A stretch of DNA of 5,162 bases from Nitratiruptor sp. (GTDB lineage Bacteria > Campylobacterota > Campylobacteria > Campylobacterales > Nitratiruptoraceae). The stretch lies in assembly GCA_015494505.1 (NCBI GenBank), contig WGBB01000091.1, forward strand, positions 1 through 5,162, written 5' to 3'. Shown here piece by piece: positions 1 to 4,293 of this stretch. Each line of letters starts with the position of its first letter. Positions within the stretch are counted from its first letter, which is position 1. The translations under genes and the position numbers were made by a program. The notes under the pieces were generated by a model, which worked only from the letters and a program-made list of their open reading frames with translations, was not told where the DNA came from and made no database searches.

Positions 1-926
1 AAAAATACGCGCCAGAAAAACTGGAGCTTGCACCCCGCGACGTGGTGGCACGCGCTATTATGAACGAAATCCGTGAGGGACGCGGTGTAGGCCCTGACGG
101 CATGGCGGTCTATCTGGATTTGACACATTTAGGTGAAGCGAAAATCATGGAGCGTCTGCCGGAGCTGCGTGACCTGGCCATCACCTTCCTTGGCCAAGAT
201 ATGGTCAAAGAGCCCATCATGATCACCGTCACGGCACACTACTCCATGGGTGGTATCCCCGTCGATATCGACGGTCATGTGAAGAAAAACCCCAACGAAC
301 TCACCGAAGGTCTCTACGCAGCCGGCGAGTGTGCGTGCGTGAGTGTGCACGGAGCCAACCGCTTAGGAGCCAACTCACTCCTCGAAGCGCTCTTTTTCGG
401 ACGCCACGTGGGGCAAAGCATCGCAGCGGATTTAGAAAAAGGAATCCATTGCGAGGTAGCGCATCCTGAAGAGGCAAAGAGAATGCTCGATGAGATGAAA
501 TTTTTACTCACCAACAACGGCACGGAATCCACTGCCAAACTGCGCCAAGAGCTCCAAGATACGATGTTCGAAAACTGTGGGGTCTTTAGAACCGAAGAGT
601 CACTGCAAAAGCAAAAAGAGATCCTCAAAAATCTCAAAGAGCGCTACAAGAATATTCGCATCGACGATAAATCCAAAACCTTCAACACCGATTTACAAGA
701 GGCCATCGAGCTGGGACATATGCTCGATTATGCCAGCTTCATCGTCGAAGGTGCCATCGCACGCAAAGAGTCCCGCGGTGCACACTATCGCGAAGACTAC
801 CCCAACCGCGACGACAAAAATTTCCTCAAACACACCTATGCATATATGGATGAGGATGGCAACATCAGCCTCGAATACGCAGACGTGGTGCTTGGTAAAT
901 TCGAACCGCAAGAAAGAAAATATTGA
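1..926 (+). CDS. sdhA: Succinate dehydrogenase/fumarate reductase flavoprotein subunit, 5'-truncated (SdhA/FrdA/MfrA)
   Basis: C-terminal 307 residues of the FAD-carrying catalytic subunit, which interconverts succinate and fumarate. The reading frame is open from base 3 (first residues KYAPEKLELAPRD), so the gene begins outside the window. The GTG at 42 is internal: the residues before it already match the family. Visible capping/FAD-domain motifs are TAHYSMGGIPVD, whose His (237-239) is a substrate-binding residue in the family, and HGANRLGANSLLE, whose Arg (360-362) is the conserved dicarboxylate-binding Arg. The helical C-terminal domain follows and ends with the usual basic RKESRGAHYREDYPNRDD segment. 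The FAD-linking His, the proton-shuttle Arg region and any Tat signal lie off the window, so cytoplasmic SdhA/FrdA cannot be told from exported MfrA. It is first of three genes with frdB-like and CCG-domain genes, which points to a type E complex. Certain as to family; the symbol could equally be frdA or mfrA. Confidence 0.95.
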   Translation, partial: KYAPEKLELAPRDVVARAIMNEIREGRGVGPDGMAVYLDLTHLGEAKIMERLPELRDLAITFLGQDMVKEPIMITVTAHYSMGGIPVDIDGHVKKNPNELTEGLYAAGECACVSVHGANRLGANSLLEALFFGRHVGQSIAADLEKGIHCEVAHPEEAKRMLDEMKFLLTNNGTESTAKLRQELQDTMFENCGVFRTEESLQKQKEILKNLKERYKNIRIDDKSKTFNTDLQEAIELGHMLDYASFIVEGAIARKESRGAHYREDYPNRDDKNFLKHTYAYMDEDGNISLEYADVVLGKFEPQERKY

Positions 927-938
927 TAGGGGCAGACT

Positions 939-1895
939 ATGAAAGTGACACTGAAAGTTTTTCGATTCAACGCTGAGACCGACTACCTCCCCCACTACGA
1001 TACCATCGAAATGGAGATAGACAAAAAAGACGTAGTCCTCGACGTTCTCAACCGCATCAAATGGGAGCATGACGGAAGCTTCACCTACCGCCGAAGCTGC
1101 CGCCACGGAATCTGTGGAAGCTGCGCCATCAAGGTCAACGGACGCAGCACCCTAGCGTGTAAAGAGCGCATGGTGGATATGATAGAGCTCTTCGGCACCG
1201 AGCTCACACTCGAACCTGTCAGCAAAAAACGCGTCGTAAAAGATATGGTCATCGACAAAACGGACTTTTGGAAGAAGTATGAGACTGTCAAACCTTGGCT
1301 TGTAGCCGACATCGACGAACATCCCGAAATGGAAAATATCATACCTCCCGAAGAGGCGGAAAAGCTCGATGAAGCTGACTACTGCATCCAATGCGGCTGC
1401 TGCTACTACGCATGTCCTGTGGTAGAGGTCAACGAAGAGTACCTGGGGCCGGCAGCTTTTGAAAAAGCCTACCGCTTCACTGCAGACGTACGCGACCATG
1501 CCAAAAAAGAACGCCTCCAAATCGTGGATATCTTGGGACAGGGTGTCTGGGACTGCGTCAAGTGCTATGAGTGTGCCGAAGCGTGTCCGAAACATATCGA
1601 CCCTATCGGCAAAATCACGAAACTCCACAATCAGATCTTCGAAGAGGGCGTAGCCAAGTCCAACGTCGCCACACGCCACGCCGTGGGATTTAAGAAATCT
1701 ATCCAAAAACACGGCATCCTCGATGAGGGCCATCTGGTAGCCTACAGCGAAGGATTCGGCGTGCTCAAACATGTCCCAGAAGCGCTCGAGATGTTCAAAA
1801 AAGGCAAAATCGTCATGCCTTGGAATATGCCAAAATCGAAAAATCTCGACGAAATCAAAAAACTCGTTGAAATCTCTTCAACGGTAAAATTCTAA
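939..1895 (+). CDS. sdhB: Succinate dehydrogenase/fumarate reductase iron-sulfur subunit (SdhB/FrdB/MfrB)
   Basis: 318-residue electron-transfer subunit that passes electrons between the flavin of the A subunit and the quinone-side E subunit. The N-terminal plant-type ferredoxin domain has [2Fe-2S] ligands C54, C59, C62 and C74 in RRSCRHGICGSC...TLAC. The C-terminal two-cluster domain has C149, C152, C155 and C159 (CIQCGCCYYACP), then C206, C209, C212 and C216 (CVKCYECAEACP). The second motif has a cysteine at 209, where classical SdhB/FrdB carry a non-cysteine residue and bind [3Fe-4S]; this predicts a second [4Fe-4S], as reported for type E enzymes. The protein is longer than the classical ~240 residues, with an extra C-terminal tail of roughly 80 residues after the cluster domain. 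The ATG at 939 is supported by AGGGG at 928-932. It starts 12 bases after the A gene and is followed 10 bases on by sdhE. Family certain; symbol may be frdB or mfrB. Confidence 0.96.
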   Translation: MKVTLKVFRFNAETDYLPHYDTIEMEIDKKDVVLDVLNRIKWEHDGSFTYRRSCRHGICGSCAIKVNGRSTLACKERMVDMIELFGTELTLEPVSKKRVVKDMVIDKTDFWKKYETVKPWLVADIDEHPEMENIIPPEEAEKLDEADYCIQCGCCYYACPVVEVNEEYLGPAAFEKAYRFTADVRDHAKKERLQIVDILGQGVWDCVKCYECAEACPKHIDPIGKITKLHNQIFEEGVAKSNVATRHAVGFKKSIQKHGILDEGHLVAYSEGFGVLKHVPEALEMFKKGKIVMPWNMPKSKNLDEIKKLVEISSTVKF

Positions 1896-1905
1896 AGGAT
1901 AGGCG

Positions 1906-2790
1906 ATGAGTAAACTCACATATGCACTCTATACCGGATGTACGGCACGCGAGAGTACACCTGAACTGCTCAAATCCACACTCGCCGTGGCCAAGAAACT
2001 CGATATCGAGCTTGTACTTTTGGATGAAGCGAGCTGCTGCGGTGCCAGCCATTTGCAAGATTTCGACGATTTTCTCAGCCTCGTGCTCAATGCCCGCAAC
2101 ATCTGCTACGCTGAAAAACGCGGTCTCGATATGGTCACCATCTGTAACACCTGCCAGCTCAATACCGCTATGACAAAGCATCGCCTCGATAGCGACCCAG
2201 CACTCAAAGCGAAAGTCAACGAAAAGCTCCAAGAGGTCGGCTTAGAATACAAAGGCACCAGCAACGTGCGCCATTTTCTCTATGCGCTCATCGAAGACTA
2301 CGGCCTTGAGAATCTTCGCGCAAAAGTGGTGAAGCCTCTGAGCTCACTTAATATCGCGCCATTCTACGGCTGCCACAACATCCGTCCAAGCGAGCTGCAC
2401 CACCACTTCAACCGCACGGCCGAAAACCCCTATAACCCCACTTCACTCGATGAGCTCATCGAAGCATTAGAGGGTAATAGCGTCGACTATGCGCACAAAA
2501 ACAAATGCTGCGGCTTCCACGTGGACCTGCAAGCACCTAAAACATCCAATATGCTCACGGGCAACGCCATCGTGGATGCCCTCGATAACAACGCCGACGT
2601 GATGGTCACACCATGTCCGCTGTGCCACCTCAATCTCGACGTCAAGCAAAAAGCGGCCACAAAAACCATCGGACGCGAAATGCCCTATCCTATGCCTATT
2701 CTCCATCTGCCGCAGCTCATCGGCCTCGCGCTTGGCTGCACTCCCGAAGAGCTGGGATTGCAACACCACGTCACCGAAGTTCCGGCCTAA
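1906..2790 (+). CDS. sdhE: CCG-domain subunit of type E succinate dehydrogenase/fumarate reductase (SdhE/MfrE, HdrB-like)
   Basis: 294-residue protein with two CCG (cysteine-rich, heterodisulfide-reductase-B-like) domains. It stands in for the membrane-spanning cytochrome b subunits in non-classical complexes and is thought to link the B subunit to the quinone pool at the membrane surface. Domain 1: C12, C44-C45 (SCCGASH), C80 and C83 (CNTC), giving C-x31-CC-x34-CxxC. Domain 2: C156 (FYGCH), C201-C202 (KCCGFH), C237 and C240 (CPLC), giving C-x44-CC-x34-CxxC. All ten cysteines are present, so both domains could hold metal centres; in the HdrB structure each such motif binds a non-cubane [4Fe-4S]. 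No transmembrane helix or haem-ligand pattern is apparent. The ATG at 1906 is preceded by AAGGAT (1895-1900). Last gene of the operon; its stop overlaps the stop of the minus-strand gene by 4 bases. This SdhE is unrelated to the flavinylation factor of the same name. Confidence 0.94.
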   Translation: MSKLTYALYTGCTARESTPELLKSTLAVAKKLDIELVLLDEASCCGASHLQDFDDFLSLVLNARNICYAEKRGLDMVTICNTCQLNTAMTKHRLDSDPALKAKVNEKLQEVGLEYKGTSNVRHFLYALIEDYGLENLRAKVVKPLSSLNIAPFYGCHNIRPSELHHHFNRTAENPYNPTSLDELIEALEGNSVDYAHKNKCCGFHVDLQAPKTSNMLTGNAIVDALDNNADVMVTPCPLCHLNLDVKQKAATKTIGREMPYPMPILHLPQLIGLALGCTPEELGLQHHVTEVPA

Positions 2791-3086
2791 TCGGTCGGCT
2801 CTTTGGTCATCGTCTTTTTGGGAAAAATCGTCCCTCCAAAAAACTTCGCTATCAGCTCTAGAAGTGTTACTATCACTACAGACCCAGGCAAGAGCGAAAT
2901 CGGAAAGAGCAAAAGAATCTTAAAAATATCCACAAGCTGCCTGTTAGCAAGGCGCAACAGCTTTTCATCGTGCCGTTTGTGAAGATAGATTTGTACCATA
3001 CTTTTGGTCTCGCGCCATTCGCGCATAAGCGTGATGCAAAAACGCTTGAGAGCGTGTTTCGCTTTTTGTCTATATTTTCGTATCAT
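2787..3086 (-). CDS. Small basic membrane-associated protein, possibly LETM1-like
   Basis: 99 residues. The N-terminal half is strongly basic and helical (many K/R up to about residue 50). It is followed by a hydrophobic stretch at about residues 52-82 interrupted by P62 and P67-G68, which suggests a kinked or re-entrant membrane hairpin rather than one straight helix. The tail is short and polar (KKTMTKEPTD). The core RQLVDIFKILLLFP...LLPG...LLE...FP recalls the start of LETM1-type domains (Arg/Asp/Lys, then Pro-containing hydrophobic segment); this is a resemblance by eye, not a search result. The ATG at 3086 has no good Shine-Dalgarno (only GGA 12-14 bases upstream on the minus strand). 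Evidence for a real gene: uninterrupted frame filling an otherwise empty gap, coherent basic/hydrophobic layout, and placement divergent from the superoxide reductase with a shared intergenic region. Function unknown. Confidence 0.7.
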   Translation of the reverse strand: MIRKYRQKAKHALKRFCITLMREWRETKSMVQIYLHKRHDEKLLRLANRQLVDIFKILLLFPISLLPGSVVIVTLLELIAKFFGGTIFPKKTMTKEPTD

Positions 3087-3117
3087 AAAGCGATTTTATC
3101 CAATTCTTGGCTTTACG

Positions 3118-3145
3118 TAAATAGGAGAAATTTTATCCTAATTTA
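3118..3145. promoter_or_regulatory. Imperfect palindrome, candidate operator upstream of superoxide reductase gene
   Basis: The 19-base core TAGGAGAAATTTTATCCTA (3122-3140) is an inverted repeat with one mismatched pair (G3127/A3135) around a central T. The arms continue outward as TAAATAGGA (3118-3126) and TCCTAATTTA (3136-3145), complementary apart from one unpaired base. It sits just upstream of, and reaching into, the expected -35 region of the -10 at 3158-3163, and between two divergent genes. That is a plausible site for a dimeric repressor or activator of the superoxide reductase. Which regulator binds is not visible; PerR- or Fur-type proteins would be the usual suspects for this gene class. 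Confidence 0.45.
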
Positions 3146-3157
3146 ATCTTAATTCAC

Positions 3158-3163
3158 TATAAT
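3158..3163 (+). promoter_or_regulatory. Sigma-70 -10 element (TATAAT) for superoxide reductase gene
   Basis: A perfect TATAAT lies 32 bases before the ATG at 3196, predicting a 5' leader of roughly 25 bases. No recognisable TTGACA occurs 16-18 bases upstream. Instead there are spaced T-rich runs (3131-3134, 3142-3144, 3149-3154), as is typical of Campylobacterota housekeeping promoters. Confidence 0.6.
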
Positions 3164-3183
3164 TAATAACGAAAAAACTCAAT

Positions 3184-3190
3184 AAGGAGG
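3184..3190 (+). promoter_or_regulatory. Strong ribosome binding site of superoxide reductase gene
   Basis: AAGGAGG, a full-length Shine-Dalgarno match, ends 5 bases before the ATG at 3196. It is the best ribosome site in the window and suggests high expression; it fixes the start codon. Confidence 0.85.
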
Positions 3191-3195
3191 CGAAG

Positions 3196-3579
3196 ATGCC
3201 AAAAATCAACAGATACGAAGATATCTCACAAATCGACAAAGAGGCCAAAAGAGACTACATCGACAGACACTCACCATTCATCCATTGCGAATCCACTGCC
3301 AAAAAAGGCGAAAAGTTCCAAGTAAAAGTACGTGTGGGTAACGAATACTGCCATCCGGACGATTTCGATCACTACATCGCCTATGTACAGCTTTGGGACG
3401 GTGAGAGACTCCTTGGACAAGCCACATTCACACCAGGATCTCTCGGTAATCAATGCTCTCAAACAGAGGTAGATTTCTACATCGTGCCTACGAAGAAAAT
3501 GAAGCTGACAGCTATGAGCTACTGTACAAAACATGGCCTTTGGGAGAGCGACGTCGTAGAAGTGGAAGTAACCGAGTAA
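3196..3579 (+). CDS. Superoxide reductase, class II / neelaredoxin type (desulfoferrodoxin family)
   Basis: 127 residues, cytoplasmic (no signal peptide). The family reduces superoxide to hydrogen peroxide at a mononuclear Fe centre with four His and one Cys, without producing oxygen. Ligands visible: H25 (DRHSPFI), H53 and H59 in CHPDDFDHYI (the family's HPN...EHHI), and C110 and H113 in YCTKHGLWES. The N-terminal desulforedoxin domain of class I enzymes is absent, and the length fits the one-domain class. The usual Glu-Lys before the first His is Asp23-Arg24 here. Extra cysteines occur at 31, 52 and 87. The Ig-like beta fold resembles SoxZ, but the CxxH and HxxxxxH ligands exclude that. The gene stands alone with its own -10, strong Shine-Dalgarno and terminator, divergent from the small membrane protein gene. 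Family assignment firm; actual activity with the altered pair is inferred. Confidence 0.88.
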   Translation: MPKINRYEDISQIDKEAKRDYIDRHSPFIHCESTAKKGEKFQVKVRVGNEYCHPDDFDHYIAYVQLWDGERLLGQATFTPGSLGNQCSQTEVDFYIVPTKKMKLTAMSYCTKHGLWESDVVEVEVTE

Positions 3580-3587
3580 ACTTCCTC

Positions 3588-3615
3588 GGGGCTCCGGCCC
3601 CTTTAACCTCTTTTT
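3588..3615 (+). terminator. Rho-independent terminator after superoxide reductase gene
   Basis: GGGGC (3588-3592) pairs with GCCCC (3597-3601) around the loop TCCG, a UNCG-type tetraloop that makes a very stable short hairpin. A T-rich stretch (TTT, then TCTTTTT at 3609-3615) follows. It begins 9 bases after the stop codon and ends the monocistronic unit. The run of T is interrupted by AACC, so efficiency may be moderate. Confidence 0.75.
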
Positions 3616-3629
3616 AATACCCCCTTCGC

Positions 3630-3635
3630 TATCAT
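3630..3635 (+). promoter_or_regulatory. Possible -10 element (TATCAT) for the glycosylase gene
   Basis: TATCAT lies 7 bases before the ATG at 3643 in the short gap after the terminator, and no Shine-Dalgarno is seen. If used, transcription would start at or next to the ATG, giving a nearly leaderless message. No clear -35 is seen. Weak evidence: one hexamer match in an AT-rich gap. Confidence 0.3.
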
Positions 3636-3642
3636 AACTTGC

Positions 3643-4293
3643 ATGAGCAAAACACTCAAACTTTTATACAATCTCTATCAACTCCAATGGCTAGGTGTAT
3701 CATATATGGATCCTATCGCATTTGAAAAATCCCAAACACTCGATCTCCCCGATGATTTGGAAAAACTTCGCGAAATAGTGCTCTCTTGCCATCTGTGCGA
3801 CCTAGCAAAAACGCGCAAGAACGTGGTCTTTGGCGAGGGCAACCCCAAAGCTAAACTGATGTTTATCGGTGAAGGCCCAGGAGCTACGGAGGATGAGACG
3901 GGGCGACCTTTCGTAGGCCGTGCCGGACAGCTACTGACCAAAATGATCGAAAACGTCTTAGAGATCCCTCGCAGCGAAGTCTACATCGCCAACATCGTCA
4001 AATGCCGCCCGCCAAACAACCGCGTCCCCACACCCCAGGAGGCACAGACTTGCATTCCCTATCTTATGAAGCAGATAGAAATTATTGACCCGAAAATCTT
4101 GGTAGCGCTAGGAAGCACAAGCTATCGCTGGCTTACCGGTGATACCACGCCGATATCGAAGGTGCGGGGAGAGACGCTCACCTTCCAAGGACGCATACTC
4201 ATCCCCACCTTTCATCCCAGCTTCCTTTTGCGCAATCCATCCAAAAAACGAGAGGTCTATCAAGACCTGCTCAAAATAAAAGAGCTGCTATGA
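3643..4293 (+). CDS. Uracil-DNA glycosylase, family 4, [4Fe-4S] type
   Basis: 216 residues. It removes uracil from DNA (from cytosine deamination or dUTP misincorporation), starting base-excision repair. Iron-sulfur ligands: C49 and C52 (SCHLCD), C121 (VKCRPPNNR) and C137 (QTCIPY), with the C-x2-C and C-x15-C spacing of the family. Active-site motif 1 is GEGPGATEDETGRPFVG at 76-92; motif 2 is HPSFLLRNPSKK at 191-202, with the catalytic-loop His191. Between them lie the usual KILVALGSTS strand and a TPISKVRG segment. The ATG at 3643 has no Shine-Dalgarno. The ATG at 3706 (Met22) has AGGTG 8 bases upstream and would give 195 residues, still with all motifs. I keep the longer start because residues 7-21 look like coding sequence, but it is not certain. 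Overlaps the next gene by ATGA. Annotated in some genomes as 'phage SPO1 DNA polymerase-related protein'. Confidence 0.93.
   Translation: MSKTLKLLYNLYQLQWLGVSYMDPIAFEKSQTLDLPDDLEKLREIVLSCHLCDLAKTRKNVVFGEGNPKAKLMFIGEGPGATEDETGRPFVGRAGQLLTKMIENVLEIPRSEVYIANIVKCRPPNNRVPTPQEAQTCIPYLMKQIEIIDPKILVALGSTSYRWLTGDTTPISKVRGETLTFQGRILIPTFHPSFLLRNPSKKREVYQDLLKIKELL

Noticed and set aside
577..942. 121-codon plus-strand open frame within the flavoprotein gene
   Set aside because: Out-of-frame shadow, rich in Ser/Thr/Pro/Lys, running over a well-conserved coding region.
693..1106. 137-codon minus-strand open frame across the sdhA/sdhB junction
   Set aside because: It overlaps two certain genes in antisense, its composition is typical of a shadow frame, and it has no motif or ribosome site of its own.
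1152..1772. 206-codon minus-strand open frame antisense to the iron-sulfur subunit gene
   Set aside because: It mirrors a certain gene with recognised cluster motifs. The product has no recognisable domain, and its length follows from the codon bias of the sense strand.
2815..2842. Inverted repeat TTTTTGG ... CCAAAAA as a terminator for the sdh operon
   Set aside because: The stem is weak (mostly A-T), the loop is 14 bases and no T-run follows on the plus strand. It falls inside the minus-strand coding region, where it encodes FFGG...FPKK.
2613..2923. Plus-strand open frames overlapping the end of sdhE and the small minus-strand gene
   Set aside because: Low-complexity Arg/Ser-rich translations without ribosome sites. 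The minus-strand frame has a coherent basic-plus-hydrophobic layout and explains the gap better.
3196..3579. SoxZ-like sulfur-carrier partner as identity of the 127-residue protein
   Set aside because: The beta-sandwich pattern is similar, but the H-x5-H and CxxH iron-ligand motifs and the HGLWE signature belong to superoxide reductases.
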